Notes: generated from the sequence alone by a model not told the origin. Shown: positions 43,399 through 54,428, counted from the stretch's first letter. The stretch: DNA of 64,000 nt from Sporisorium sorghi (GCA_023212695.1 JALCCG010000001.1:310001-374000), one strand, 5' to 3'. Made by a program: numbers and translations.

Positions 43399-46300
43399 TC
43401 ATTCCTGCTCCTCAGTGGCTCTCAAGATCACAGTAATCGCCTCTGCCCGGGTAGCCTGGGATTTCGGTTTCAACATGTTGTTAGGGTAGCCGGTAATGAT
43501 TCCATACGCTGCCGCTATCATGACCGCACGATGGGCCCATGTGGAAATCTTGTCCTGATCGGCAAAGCTTCTATTCGTAATCGTTTGATTGATACGCAAA
43601 GCATTAACCACCATCACGGCCATTTGCTCGCGGGTAATGAAGTCATCGGGAGCGAAGGTACGCTGATCGTATCCCTGAATAATCCCGTTTGAATACGCAG
43701 CAGAAACGGCTTGCTTCGCCCAATGATCCGCCATATCATCAAATGTGTTGCTTCCATCACTTGTGAGACCCAGCGCTCGCACCAGCATCGCAGTGAATTC
43801 AGCTCGGCTAATCGTACGATCAGGCTTGAAGCTGCCGTCGATATAACCGTTCACAACGCCTGTTCCTGCAAGTTTCTCGATGTTCTTCTCCGCCCAGTGA
43901 CCTTGGATATCTGTAAACGCAGCCCCGATTCCAGGCTCCTGGACGATCTTTCTCTCGATGACTGCAAATGTGCTGAAATGGTCGGTCGTACCGCTTACCG
44001 TTCCTTCCAGCCAATCTACGACGACGTTATCTAGTTCTACCCACTCTTTCAGATCTTCGTTGAACTGATAGAGTCGGAGTTCATCGCTGTCTTTACGACT
44101 GGAGTCCACGTCAAATTTCAAACTGATCGTTACGTCTTCATCAAATTTCCCTGATACATCTTTCTTCAACTCAATAACTTTACTTACCCATCGTTCACCC
44201 TCTCTTAGAGGAGGGACAGCCTGAAGGGTTAGTTGATGTATGGATACATAAAACGGTCGTTTCAGAGCTTTGGCAGGGATTCGGACTTGCCCACCATCAA
44301 AAACAATCGTTCTGCCCTCCGCGCCTACCAGAAAGCTGTTGCTCGGGAGCGATGGTACATTGGTTTCGTGCGTTGGATTGGTTTCGTTTGCTTCATCAAT
44401 CCTCTTGGTGATCAAACGATACCGGCTGGAAGTCAGATTACTCGCATTGCCCGCTTGATCACGGGCTCTGACATGCAAGTACCAATCACCCTCCACCCCG
44501 TTCTTACCAAGCACGGCCCCGTCCACAAACGACATCCAGCCAGCGGTTGGCGCAGACATATCGGTCGTCCAGACATATTCCAATGAGGATGCATCTGGCC
44601 TGCTTCCTGTGTCAGTCACCGTGACGGTCGGTGTTACCGCTGCCGTCTGTATTTCACTGCCATTTGGATGGATGGTGATTGTCGGTGGTGTACGATCGAT
44701 CTTCACCAAGATCGTCAGGGAGAGCGTATCCCCCGCAGCGTTGGATACCTGAAACAGGATGGTATGCTCACCTTCGTTCGATATTTCAAGATTTCCTTTA
44801 TTGTCATACGGTTGTAAGGCGCCTCCATTCAGTGAATAGGTAAGACCATTAATTCCGCTGACTCCCGATTCGGCATATACGCTCACGATGACATTTGCCG
44901 TGCTCCATTCGCCGCTTACATATTCGCTTCCATCTGTTTTTACAAGTGTTGGCGTTAGCGTGATTCCTGTCGTGCTTATGTTGACCGTCCGTTGTTCGAC
45001 CGCTTCATTATCTGCTGTATCAACGGCTTTGAACGTTATCCGATGAACGCCGTCATCTTGTAAGACGATATCCGATACATAAGGACTCCATGTCACTTCG
45101 TCATCCAGAGAATAGGTAAACGAAGTCACGCCGCGCTCATCCGATGCTTCGGCGCTTACGCTCACTGCTTGGTCGCTCCATGAACCATCGACATACTCCC
45201 TTCCATCCGCAGCGGTCATCGTAATGACGATAGATGGCGGCGTATGATCAGCCGGAACCATCCAGACGATCTCAACATCCGTAACACCAAGCAACGCATG
45301 GTTAGCAGCGTCGGTTATATTTCCGGCTGCCATATCGTAGGAGAGTTGCACGCGCTCGTTTTCTTCGAACACTTGATCCACGCTAAAGACAAGCTCCTTC
45401 GTGCCCGTTCCATCAACACCAGTGATGGTTGTGGAGTTGCCGTTAGCCGTAATCGCGATCCCCGCAGCATCCGTTAGTCGGACATCTTCATCGAAGGTTA
45501 CGATGACCCGGTTCGGATGATCACTTTCGATCTTCGCGCTGACGATCGTTGGTGGGGCAGCGTCCCATTCGAGATTGCTTGTGATCCCTTGCAGGACGGG
45601 GTACATCTTCCCTTCTTGCAGCAACCAAGTTGCACCGAAATCCCATTCGCTACCATAGGCGGAGTACTGCTTCATGTTCGACGTCTTTTGCGGTTCCCCT
45701 TTGCCTGTATCGGACTGACCTGACGTTTCCAGATTATAGAGGCTGGCGGTAATCGTGTCGAATTTCCGTCCCACCAGACCACCGACTTCGTTACTGCCTT
45801 TAACCTGACCAGCAGCGTAAGTCGTACCGATCTTACCGACATTCCGTCCCACCAGTCCGCCGACTTCGGCGCGACCACTAACGGAACCTGTAGCGTACGC
45901 ATTATGTACCTGACCACGCTCATTGCGCCCCACCAGTCCGCCAACAAAATCCATACCGGTAACATGACTTGCGGCGAATGACCGGTTAATCTCTCCCCCC
46001 ATATCCAGATGTCCTACCAATCCGCCAACATTGAATTGTCCATTAATTGTTGCACTTGAACTGGAACCTGTAAGCTTGCCATAGTGATTTCCAACCAATC
46101 CCCCAGTCATGCTGGTTCCGGTAACACTCCCTGTTGCATGAACCTGCGTGATTTGACTGCCAGAATCGGCCTCTCCTGCCAGCATGCCTGTATAGCTGTC
46201 TCCGGAGATGAATCCGCTCTTCAAATCCAGATCCCGAACCTCACCACCGGAAATATGGCCGAACAACCCAACATTCGATAAACCGTTTCGATGGATATAA

Positions 46301-47676
46301 AGACCCGTAATAGCATGACCTTGGCCGTCGAGTGTGCCCGTGAAAGAGGTGCTCCTGCTGCCAATCGGTTCAAAACCATACCCATGACCTGCACCCGTCG
46401 CCCACATATCAGAGCGAGAGTCGTCCTCGAATGTCGCTTCGAAATCAATATTCTTCGACAAGGTATAATGTGCTGACAAATCCAGTTCCATCAATTGCAG
46501 CTGATGGGAATTCTGGATGAAGGTCGACCATTCCGTCCGCAGAAACGGCCGTGTGGAGTCTTCGACCATAAACCAATCATTCGTGAAATCCCAGTCCGGA
46601 TAGCTGGTTTGGATAAGCGCCTGTGCTGTAGTGAGAGGGGTAGCTGCGCATTTATTATATGTATCGTTTCCGCAGGCGCTGTTTAAACCGACCGTTTCGG
46701 TATCCCAGAAGCTGCTGCTTATTTCTCCGCTATTGTCCCCAACCAATCCACCGACAATATGGTTGCTCCCGTTGACATAACCCGTGGCATAAGAATGACT
46801 TATCAAGCCGTGGCTCGTGCTGCCCACCAATCCTCCTATGCCACTCCGCCCACTGACGGTGCCAGTGGCATAGGAGTTGCGAATGGATGCGGAAATATTA
46901 AACCCGACTAGTCCGCCCACATGTTCTGCGCTGCCGCTAACGGCCCCAGCGGCGTATGAGCGGATGATCTCTCCACCTTCATTGTCTCCTACTAATCCCC
47001 CGATGATAGACGTACCGGAGATGGTACCGGTAGCGTAGGAATTACTCACCTTCCCGTCATTGCGTCCTACCAAACCGCCAACATAAATGACGCCACTTAC
47101 ATCACCGGTGCTGTAAGAAAAGGTGATTTCACCGTCAATGCCATTGTAGCCTGCCACCCCTCCGACGATGCCCTCATTGCTGCTAACCGTTCCTGTAACG
47201 AAGGACCGGTCCACCCTGCCATAGTTGCGCCCCGTCAGCCCGCCTACATCGAGTTTTCCTGTGATTGAACCTCCTTCGAGAGCGACATCCTGCAACACCC
47301 CGCTGGAACCCATAACCCCGAACAGACCGGCAACATCAGCATGTGGACGATGTATGGTTAGATTGCGAATCACATATCCCGCTCCGTCGAGTGAGCCGTT
47401 AAACTCGCTATGGATAATTCCAACGGTGCCGATAGGTATAAATCCTTCCCCATTGTTCCAGCTTGCCGTATCCGAAGCATCGATATCTGCCCCTAATCTG
47501 TAATGAGCGTCTAGGTCATTACGCACGGCGTTCAATTGATCTAATGTGGTGATGATGTATGGATTACCCGCAGACCCGTCTCCTGACATGCCGACCTGCA
47601 AGTAGCCAAATGCCTGAAACGGGAAAGTTCCTATCCATAGCACAAAAACCATTAAAATACAGAAGATGCGTCTCAT
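43399..47676 (-). CDS. GLUG-repeat, Ig-like, SLH-domain cell-surface protein
   Basis: 1425 residues from the ATG at 47676, best placed behind AAAGGAAG. Signal peptide about 1-30. Two blocks of GLUG motifs (GGLVGRNDGKVSNSYATG type), about 120-330 and about 480-680, each with six or seven repeats predicted to form a beta-helix. Then a SwmB-like segment (RVIVTFDEDVRLTDAAGIAI), three Ig-like modules (PPSIVITMTAADGREYVDGS and relatives), a beta-sandwich region and three SLH domains at the C-terminus (FTDIQGHWAEKNIEKLAG; FDDMADHWAKQAVSAAYSNG; the third weaker). The SLH domains bind pyruvylated secondary wall polymer, exposing the repeats outside, probably for adhesion to polysaccharide or surfaces. 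Repeat copy E serves as terminator. Confidence 0.88.
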   Translation of the reverse strand: MRRIFCILMVFVLWIGTFPFQAFGYLQVGMSGDGSAGNPYIITTLDQLNAVRNDLDAHYRLGADIDASDTASWNNGEGFIPIGTVGIIHSEFNGSLDGAGYVIRNLTIHRPHADVAGLFGVMGSSGVLQDVALEGGSITGKLDVGGLTGRNYGRVDRSFVTGTVSSNEGIVGGVAGYNGIDGEITFSYSTGDVSGVIYVGGLVGRNDGKVSNSYATGTISGTSIIGGLVGDNEGGEIIRSYAAGAVSGSAEHVGGLVGFNISASIRNSYATGTVSGRSGIGGLVGSTSHGLISHSYATGYVNGSNHIVGGLVGDNSGEISSSFWDTETVGLNSACGNDTYNKCAATPLTTAQALIQTSYPDWDFTNDWFMVEDSTRPFLRTEWSTFIQNSHQLQLMELDLSAHYTLSKNIDFEATFEDDSRSDMWATGAGHGYGFEPIGSRSTSFTGTLDGQGHAITGLYIHRNGLSNVGLFGHISGGEVRDLDLKSGFISGDSYTGMLAGEADSGSQITQVHATGSVTGTSMTGGLVGNHYGKLTGSSSSATINGQFNVGGLVGHLDMGGEINRSFAASHVTGMDFVGGLVGRNERGQVHNAYATGSVSGRAEVGGLVGRNVGKIGTTYAAGQVKGSNEVGGLVGRKFDTITASLYNLETSGQSDTGKGEPQKTSNMKQYSAYGSEWDFGATWLLQEGKMYPVLQGITSNLEWDAAPPTIVSAKIESDHPNRVIVTFDEDVRLTDAAGIAITANGNSTTITGVDGTGTKELVFSVDQVFEENERVQLSYDMAAGNITDAANHALLGVTDVEIVWMVPADHTPPSIVITMTAADGREYVDGSWSDQAVSVSAEASDERGVTSFTYSLDDEVTWSPYVSDIVLQDDGVHRITFKAVDTADNEAVEQRTVNISTTGITLTPTLVKTDGSEYVSGEWSTANVIVSVYAESGVSGINGLTYSLNGGALQPYDNKGNLEISNEGEHTILFQVSNAAGDTLSLTILVKIDRTPPTITIHPNGSEIQTAAVTPTVTVTDTGSRPDASSLEYVWTTDMSAPTAGWMSFVDGAVLGKNGVEGDWYLHVRARDQAGNASNLTSSRYRLITKRIDEANETNPTHETNVPSLPSNSFLVGAEGRTIVFDGGQVRIPAKALKRPFYVSIHQLTLQAVPPLREGERWVSKVIELKKDVSGKFDEDVTISLKFDVDSSRKDSDELRLYQFNEDLKEWVELDNVVVDWLEGTVSGTTDHFSTFAVIERKIVQEPGIGAAFTDIQGHWAEKNIEKLAGTGVVNGYIDGSFKPDRTISRAEFTAMLVRALGLTSDGSNTFDDMADHWAKQAVSAAYSNGIIQGYDQRTFAPDDFITREQMAVMVVNALRINQTITNRSFADQDKISTWAHRAVMIAAAYGIITGYPNNMLKPKSQATRAEAITVILRATEEQE

Positions 47677-47794
47677 TTCATCTTTTCTTCCTTTCATTAT
47701 TTTCGATAGCCACGATCCGTAGTATATTCGATTTCCCGATCATGCGAATCTAACCCCGGTTATAGTCTTGGTTATAGTCGAACCAATGAAAATA

Positions 47795-47811
47795 ACCCGC
47801 CGGTTGGCGGG
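47795..47811 (-). terminator. intrinsic terminator of the MalT-like gene
   Basis: CCCGCC and GGCGGG form a GC-rich stem around AACC (minus strand) followed by TTATTTTC. It is 22 bp past the stop codon at 47833. Confidence 0.75.
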
Positions 47812-47832
47812 TCTTCTGCTAAATCCTCTAGG

Positions 47833-50424
47833 CTAGCCTTGAATTTCTTTGCCTCGTTTAATGGCCTCTACTCGGTTCTTCGCCTGCAGCTTGCTGTAAA
47901 TGCGATTGATGTGCGCTTTCAAGGTCCCCATGCCGAAGCCGAGCGCGGCAACAATCGCCTGATTGTCCATCCCTTCTTCCATGTAACGAAAAACCGCATA
48001 TTCTCGTGGTGTCAGAAGGTTCTCCAATGTGACTTTGCCTTGTTCCGGCGATTCGGCAGTTCCTCCGAAACCAGAGAGAATCCTTCGCACATACGATAGT
48101 GAAGGTGCATTTTTATCTCTAATGCTCCCTCTCTGGCGATGCTGAACATAATCCGTAAGCAGCTCTGCAACCCGACTGCCTTTATCGACGAACACACGGA
48201 TATAATCATCGGGTTCCGCGAATTTCAATGCTTCTTCCAATTTAAGCAGTGCTTGCTGCGATTTACCCTCAAGTCGCAGCATCATTGCCTGGAGTACTTG
48301 TATGTCCAAGGCATCCATCGGGCGATGGCCTTTTACCGCGATGGGCAGCAACCTCTCAGATAAAGCCCAGGCTTCCCTTGCGTTTCCACTCTCCATCAAC
48401 ACGCTAACGAGGAAGATATAGACGAATAACTGATATACGGATACCGGATCATCTGCCGCTAGTCTGTAGCGATTCTTCCATTCATCAGTAGCTGACAGAT
48501 CCCCTGCATTCAGCCGCATACGTGCCATCTCCAAATCGAGCAGGATAAGAGCAGCCTTGGCCTCGTCCTCGAGCGCTCTCCGATAAGCTTCTTCCAACCA
48601 TTTTTCAGCCTGGGAGATATCCTGCCTGGATTGGCTGATACGGGAAAGGAACAGACTTGCCGGAACGTATACCTTCTCTGGTTGATAATGCGCCTGGCTT
48701 CGGCCTTGCAATCCCAACCTAAAGTAATCCTCCGCCTGCTTCAGTTCATTGCGTTCGTAAAGCAACTCTCCGTAACAGACCACAACCGAATCCTGCAGAC
48801 CCATCGGCTTCATGAATTCGATCATACTCAAAAAGAAAGTATCGGAGAGGCCTCGAGGCAAATGCTGACCACGTTTACCATTATATGACCTGTAAATGGA
48901 CGGAGCCAGTGGCATATGAGGGGATGCAAAGATCAGATCCGTTCCCGTAGGACTATATTGAAGAGAAAGTCGGATGTACTCCAGTCCTTTAATCATGTCC
49001 ATATCATATTGGGTCGCTTTAAAGTTTCTTACATAATACAGATATCCCAAATAACGATGATTCTCTTCCTTAGTCCAGCTTGCCGAGGAAGCATCATAAT
49101 GCTGCTCAGCCAGCTGCAGATACCGCTCCGCCAGTTCAAGTTCTTGAGCCCACAACAATGAAAAAATATACGAAAAATAAAGGTACGGATGCCGCATAAG
49201 CAGCTCCTCGGGGATGGCCGACAACCAGTCCCTCATGGTAGAGAATTCTCTGCGAATCATCAAGCTTCTCATCTGTTCCAATAATCGGATAACGTCTGTA
49301 TAACACGCTCCGGCTAAATAGTAATCTACCGCTTCTTCGTGCATTTCCTGCGATTCGCACCATGCGGCAGCTGCCCGGAATAGCGCAGCTGTCTTTGCGG
49401 GGTCAAGGCGCTGCTGGTGCTTCAGGAGAAACTCGCCGAACAGATGGTGAAGCCGGAACCAATTCTTCTCCTCATCTAGCGGTATGAGGAATAAGTTGAG
49501 TTTGGCCAATTCCGCCAGTTTCACTGCACCATCCTCTCCGGCAACAGCTTGACATAATGGCCCATTCATTCGCTGCAAAATGGAGACGTTCAGCAGAAAT
49601 TGCCGCAGCGGCTCACCCAGCGACTCAAACACTTCCTCCAATAAAAACGACTCGACGCGTTCATGGCTGGATTGTATATGTTTGGAAGAACCGGCCCACT
49701 CATCGGCACGCAAAGACAACGAGATCAGCTTAATGCCCGTTACCCAGCCTTCGGTTTGGTATAGTATGCCTTCGATCTGCTCCCTCTGCAGCTCTTTCTT
49801 CTCAACGTCTTGGAACAATTTCAGCGTCTCCTGCAAATCGAAGCATAACTGTTGAGTTGTGATTTCATGGATCCAGTTCCGGCTGATCCATCTCGATTTC
49901 AGGAATCCATGGATACTTCGGCTTGCAAAGCATAGATGAACGGAGGAAGGTAAGTATTCCAGAAAATAAGAGACGGACTCCAAGATATCCGCATTATGAA
50001 TGACATGCCAATCATCCAGTATCAGGACAAGTGTCTCATTCAACTCGTTCAATTCATTTAACAAAGCGACGATAAATGGTTCGTATTGACCCGGACTTAG
50101 CGCTGCCGATGTGGTATGAAGGGAATCGGTCACCCCCCTCGCCTGCTCGATCGCCTTCGTAACGTAGTTCCAGAAACGGATGAGATCATTATCCTTGCTA
50201 TCAAGCGATAACCATCCGACTGGTACCTCTAAATGCCTGGTCCAATCACTAAGCAGTGTGGTTTTACCGTAACCGGCCGGAGCCGTCACGAAAGCAGCCT
50301 TGTGCTTTAATCCTTCATGCAATTGCGCCAATAGCCGTGGACGCGGGACAGATTGGTAGAGGGATTGGGGTCGATTTAATTTAGATGCCAGCAGAAATGG
50401 GATTTCATTGTTCTCGTATACCAT
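47833..50424 (-). CDS. MalT-type large LuxR-family activator
   Basis: 863 residues from the ATG at 50424, behind AGAGGG; an extension of 42 codons is open but not needed. The N-terminal STAND ATPase has Walker A TAPAGYGKTTLLSDW, Walker B TLVLILDDWH and a sensor pattern LCFASR. A long TPR-like helical middle region (about 350-780) is followed by a LuxR HTH at the C-terminus (LTPREYAVFRYMEEGMDNQA; GFGMGTLKAHINRIYSKLQA). Such proteins are ligand- and ATP-controlled activators. It lies between the surface protein and the LPMO gene on the same strand, so either could be a target. The inducer is unknown. Confidence 0.9.
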   Translation of the reverse strand: MVYENNEIPFLLASKLNRPQSLYQSVPRPRLLAQLHEGLKHKAAFVTAPAGYGKTTLLSDWTRHLEVPVGWLSLDSKDNDLIRFWNYVTKAIEQARGVTDSLHTTSAALSPGQYEPFIVALLNELNELNETLVLILDDWHVIHNADILESVSYFLEYLPSSVHLCFASRSIHGFLKSRWISRNWIHEITTQQLCFDLQETLKLFQDVEKKELQREQIEGILYQTEGWVTGIKLISLSLRADEWAGSSKHIQSSHERVESFLLEEVFESLGEPLRQFLLNVSILQRMNGPLCQAVAGEDGAVKLAELAKLNLFLIPLDEEKNWFRLHHLFGEFLLKHQQRLDPAKTAALFRAAAAWCESQEMHEEAVDYYLAGACYTDVIRLLEQMRSLMIRREFSTMRDWLSAIPEELLMRHPYLYFSYIFSLLWAQELELAERYLQLAEQHYDASSASWTKEENHRYLGYLYYVRNFKATQYDMDMIKGLEYIRLSLQYSPTGTDLIFASPHMPLAPSIYRSYNGKRGQHLPRGLSDTFFLSMIEFMKPMGLQDSVVVCYGELLYERNELKQAEDYFRLGLQGRSQAHYQPEKVYVPASLFLSRISQSRQDISQAEKWLEEAYRRALEDEAKAALILLDLEMARMRLNAGDLSATDEWKNRYRLAADDPVSVYQLFVYIFLVSVLMESGNAREAWALSERLLPIAVKGHRPMDALDIQVLQAMMLRLEGKSQQALLKLEEALKFAEPDDYIRVFVDKGSRVAELLTDYVQHRQRGSIRDKNAPSLSYVRRILSGFGGTAESPEQGKVTLENLLTPREYAVFRYMEEGMDNQAIVAALGFGMGTLKAHINRIYSKLQAKNRVEAIKRGKEIQG

Positions 50425-50770
50425 ATTCCCTCTTTTCAAAAGGCCTCTCTGGGCCATATCTTCGGTTTTGTCCATCAAAATTCTGGAGTTACATTCAGAA
50501 TATCGTAAATGGAGCCGTTTTGCATCAGAAACTGAATAGATCTGTCTCACTGGGTCTGCAATGCGGGGTGAATCCTTTCCTCATGGCAACATCATCCATG
50601 GATGAACCCAAAAACCATTAGCCTTCAAAGACATCCTTTGGTCTGGTTACCCGAAAATGCACCTGAATGTGCAGTTTCTGTGGGTGCCATTTGGAAAAAG
50701 GGATGATCGTTCTCCGAGGTATCCAAACTATTTCTTAACTTCGTTCAGAATAGATAGCCAAATCGCCATG

Positions 50771-50810
50771 AAAAAAAAGCCCGCCGCTCTTTGCAAGCGA
50801 CGGGCTTCCT
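50771..50810 (-). terminator. intrinsic terminator of the LPMO gene
   Basis: On the minus strand GAAGCCCGTCGCTTGC, AAAG, AGCGGCGGGC and TTTTTTTT make a strong terminator. It lies about 25 bp after the stop codon at 50830. Confidence 0.92.
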
Positions 50811-50829
50811 GCTCTTCTAAGACCTGAGT

Positions 50830-52179
50830 TTAAGGTTGCAGCTGCCAGAGCGCGGGCACGTTGCTCGGCTCCCAGCCCGGCAAGGAGGTATGGGCCTGGA
50901 GGCATTTGTACACCTTGCCGTCATAGGATACGAGTGTATTGGCCGCATAAGCTGTATTTGCTGCCCATGGCGTTGCACTCGGACCGTTAGGCGTTGTAAC
51001 TGTTACGGCATTGCTGTTGCCAGATTCGTTGTTCGACGGGTCGTAAGCGCGGACCGTGAACGTATATTGCGTGTTCGGCGACAAACCGGTAACGACCTTC
51101 TCGGTTGCTGTTCCTGTGACGGTAGCTATTACTGTGCTGCCGTTGTAAATTCGGTAACCAGCAATGCCCGAAGCATCAGTGGATGCATTCCACATCAACG
51201 TGACTGACGTTGACGTCGGGGTGCCCATCACATGCAGGCCGCTCGGATTGGTCGGCGGTGTCACGTCAACCGGGAGCTGCGTGGTCGTAAACTGGACCCC
51301 ATTGCTGGAAGGCGACCGATTGCCGGAAGCATCAAACGCCTTCACAGTGAGGTTATAATTCGTGCCTGCCAATAGGTTGGTAAGATTGGCGGTTGTCTGA
51401 TTGCCAGGCAGAGTGGCAATGACATTAGCGCCGTTGTACACCTCATAACCCGTGACGCCATTGTTGTCCGTCGAGGCCCCCCAAGCCAGCGTGGCCGTCG
51501 TTGTGCCAACGTTGCTGACGGCCAAATTGGTTGGCACCGTTGGTGCAATGCTGTCGCCAGCACCGAATTGGGCATCGATGACGATATACCAGGCATTTTG
51601 GGTATCCGCGATATCCCACACGCCGAGGATGACATGGTAACCATCTCTTTGCGGTACGTTGCAGGTATGGGTTAACGTGGCTGGCGGCTGCTGGCCATTC
51701 CCGTTAATCGTGCAGAACGGAGTCAGATCAAACTGGGCGCGGGTCAACGGAGCATTGGGATTCCAATCCGGCTTGGTGATGAAATAACGGTAGCTTGTCG
51801 TGGCATGGCGAGCGGTAAAAATCCAAGTAAAGTTCTTTGTGCCGCTCGTCATGTTTACCTTGTTCCAGCGCGTAGCTGATTGCTGGTCAAGCGGAGCGAA
51901 GCCGGCAAGGCCAGCGCTGGCGATTTTGCCATCAGGCGGTCCGGCAGCAGGAAAACCTTTCGGCCCCTCCAGGCTCTGCGGCTCATAGACGATCGAGCCG
52001 CAGTTGGTATTCAATCCATTTTTACACTGAATCGCGCGGCTGGCCGGATCATTAATATATCCGTGGGCTGACACGGTCTTCGAGAACGCGAACATACAAG
52101 CGAATACGAGCAGCAATCCGCCGCCAATCAGCATGAATCGCAGGATGAAACGGGAATCCAATCGGGTTTGAAACATCAT
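50830..52179 (-). CDS. secreted AA10 lytic polysaccharide monooxygenase with FnIII and CBM5/12
   Basis: 449 residues from the ATG at 52179, 7 nt behind GGGAGG. Signal peptide ends SKTVSA, so the mature N-terminus is [14 protein letters not shown]; His1 and the second His in [12 protein letters not shown] form the copper brace, and the domain ends in [11 protein letters not shown] with the axial-side Phe. Two FnIII modules follow ([40 protein letters not shown]), then a C-terminal CBM5/12 ([20 protein letters not shown] ... [15 protein letters not shown]). It oxidatively cleaves crystalline chitin, possibly cellulose, outside the cell. Monocistronic. Confidence 0.95.
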   Translation of the reverse strand: MMFQTRLDSRFILRFMLIGGGLLLVFACMFAFSKTVSAHGYINDPASRAIQCKNGLNTNCGSIVYEPQSLEGPKGFPAAGPPDGKIASAGLAGFAPLDQQSATRWNKVNMTSGTKNFTWIFTARHATTSYRYFITKPDWNPNAPLTRAQFDLTPFCTINGNGQQPPATLTHTCNVPQRDGYHVILGVWDIADTQNAWYIVIDAQFGAGDSIAPTVPTNLAVSNVGTTTATLAWGASTDNNGVTGYEVYNGANVIATLPGNQTTANLTNLLAGTNYNLTVKAFDASGNRSPSSNGVQFTTTQLPVDVTPPTNPSGLHVMGTPTSTSVTLMWNASTDASGIAGYRIYNGSTVIATVTGTATEKVVTGLSPNTQYTFTVRAYDPSNNESGNSNAVTVTTPNGPSATPWAANTAYAANTLVSYDGKVYKCLQAHTSLPGWEPSNVPALWQLQP

Positions 52180-52905
52180 CACATTACCTCCCATGATTTG
52201 GTTTGGTCATGATGTGCCTTTCATTTTTCGACACTATCTTTGCCGCGAAGCGTGTGAGAGTGCCTCCTCTCTTGAATATAATCCTGCCAAAGCTGTGCAC
52301 AACCGTTTATTTGTGGGCATCCGCTCCTTTTTAAGCCGATTTATATAAACTCCTTAGAGCTTATATACTCGTAAAAAGTCATGAAAAACAATACCTCATC
52401 GCAATTGTGAGAAGCGTAATAAGCGGGTTCGCAATCTTCGTGAGTAGGAGAAATCAAGCGTGAGCAGCTCTGTTCTGCTATATAGAATCAGCTATGTAAA
52501 CTGCTGATAAATGCTGACATTCATAGTACGCATTTATGAGAGATCAACACCGAGCAAGCACACCTGTTGGCAAAAGCATGGAGGGGTATGGAGTCATGTC
52601 TAAATATGGAGGAATCTATATAGACTGGCATAATAGAAGAGTTTCGTCACAATGGATCGTGTTAGCGGAGTGTCATGAACCAAGTGAAGTTGATGTATCG
52701 GTCAGACAAAAAAGAAAGATATATTACCAGTAATTGGATGTGTTAATTATTGAACAATAACCTTTTATTGTCAAGGGAGTAATTTATCCACTCTTTGCTC
52801 GCGCCTGGCGTCGCCAGACATTAAACTAGTGGAGCAGCAGCATACAGTTCATCTTTATATGTCATATCCGAACAAGGTCCCCAATATCAGCTATCAAAAC
52901 AAAGG
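52180..52905. other. about 725-bp intergenic stretch, one possible small ORF
   Basis: Contains the LPMO upstream region and a possible 45-codon ORF (52596-52733, plus strand). Nothing else is supported. Confidence 0.4.
52596..52733 (+). CDS. possible 45-residue protein
   Basis: An ATG at 52596 follows a purine-rich GGAGGGGTATGGAGTC; the frame reads MSKYGGIYIDWHNRRVSSQW and ends with a lysine-rich tail and TAA. Composition is protein-like, but no family is recognised. An in-frame upstream start at 52536 is less likely because it lacks a ribosome site. Confidence 0.3.
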   Translation: MSKYGGIYIDWHNRRVSSQWIVLAECHEPSEVDVSVRQKRKIYYQ

Positions 52906-53451
<546 letters not shown>

Positions 53452-53904
53452 TCAATAACTTCGTTCGTTTCCCTTTTTTACAAATTCCCAGTCTCTTTCT
53501 ACATTTTTTCTTATTCTTTGAAGCAGATTAAAAATGGTTTCTACTTCCTGTGCGGAAAGCCCCTCCAATGCAACACGATTGGAATAATCATTTTCTCTTT
53601 TTAAAAAAGGGTAGACTCGTTCCCCTTTGTCTGTTGGATAGAGGTTCTTGATTTTTTTGTTATGGGTATCGTCTTTTTTTTCAACAAATCCTTTAATTTC
53701 AAGCTTCTGAATAGCACGGGCAGCCGTTGTTCTATCAACCTTTATCATCTCTGCTAACTTTTCTTGAATGATTCCTGGGTTCTCACATATGCGCACAAGA
53801 TACAAATACTGCCCTTTGGTAAGATCATACTCTTTAAATTCTATATTACTTATGGAGTCTAATGCCCTGGCTATGATTCCAATCTCACGAAGAATCTCCT
53901 TCAT
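53452..53904 (-). CDS. MarR-family transcriptional regulator
   Basis: 150 residues. Winged HTH: GIIQEKLAEMIKVDRTTAAR, AIQKLEIKGFVEKKDD, YPTDKGERVYPFLK (wing), flanked by dimerisation helices. The conserved D-x-R of MarR is seen as DRTTAARAIQKLE. Start ATG behind AAGGAG. Probably a repressor of its own operon with the acetyltransferase; two similar TTGCA-type sites lie directly upstream. Confidence 0.9.
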   Translation of the reverse strand: MKEILREIGIIARALDSISNIEFKEYDLTKGQYLYLVRICENPGIIQEKLAEMIKVDRTTAARAIQKLEIKGFVEKKDDTHNKKIKNLYPTDKGERVYPFLKRENDYSNRVALEGLSAQEVETIFNLLQRIRKNVERDWEFVKKGNERSY

Positions 53905-53930
53905 AATTAACTCCTTGTTCTATATTTTTG

Positions 53931-53989
53931 TTGCAAATTCAATAAAAATAGCTAGAATTCATTCTACTTCAATATTGTTGCATTTGCAA
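53931..53989 (-). promoter_or_regulatory. paired MarR-type operator sites
   Basis: TTGCATTTGCAA (53978-53989) is a dyad of TTGCA and TGCAA, and TTGCAAATTCAA (53931-53942) is a related site about 47 bp closer to the marR start. The AT-rich region between them would hold the promoter. The spacing and position suit autorepression. Confidence 0.5.
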
Positions 53990-54033
53990 TAATATTATTT
54001 ATGATAAACCAGGCTCGTGGCCTATCGCCATAA

Positions 54034-54062
54034 CAAAACCGGCTGTATGGCTACAGCCGGCT
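54034..54062 (-). terminator. intrinsic terminator of the yraGF-adhB-yraED operon
   Basis: CCGGCTGTA and TACAGCCGG form a perfect 9-bp stem (54039-54047 and 54052-54060) followed on the minus strand by TTTTG. It lies about 45 bp after the stop codon at 54105. Confidence 0.88.
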
Positions 54063-54104
54063 CTCTGCTAAATCAGGTGCGGTTATTTATAAGTGTGCTC
54101 GATA

Positions 54105-54428
54105 CTATTGTGCTGGTGAGGGTGCTGGTGATGGTAAGGGTATGCTCTGCGCCGTTTCGATCTGCTGTATATCGACGCGGAACTGTTCCTGCACGTTGAA
54201 GGGATGATACAATCCCTTGGCAATCGCATAATGGGTGATCTTCTCATGCGTATCGATTGCCTGTTCCAATTGGCGTTCCAGAACACCCTTGATTTCCGGT
54301 GTGACGCATTCCGTTACGGCCATCGCCAAATTCCGGACGCCGCTCTTGGCCGTGGCCAAAAAGTCCATGGCGATTACATCATCCGTCATTTTGTTCATGC
54401 CCGTCATGTACTCCAGTACAGGATTCAT
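54105..54428 (-). CDS. yraD: CotF-domain spore coat protein (YraD-like)
   Basis: 107 residues. The Coat F helical domain: DDVIAMDFLATAKSGVRNLA, VTECVTPEIKGVLERQLEQA, HEKITHYAIAKGLYHPFN, with a proline/alanine tail (PSPAPSPAQ). Overlaps yraE by 4 bp. Last gene of an operon with the same order as B. subtilis yraG-yraF-adhB-yraE-yraD. The product is a presumed spore-coat or mother-cell protein. The name rests on gene order and size. Confidence 0.8.
   Translation of the reverse strand: MNPVLEYMTGMNKMTDDVIAMDFLATAKSGVRNLAMAVTECVTPEIKGVLERQLEQAIDTHEKITHYAIAKGLYHPFNVQEQFRVDIQQIETAQSIPLPSPAPSPAQ

Noticed and set aside
45672..45965. Opposite-frame ORFs over the GLUG repeats and other long genes
   Set aside because: They mirror codon periodicity of the real genes and have no ribosome sites.
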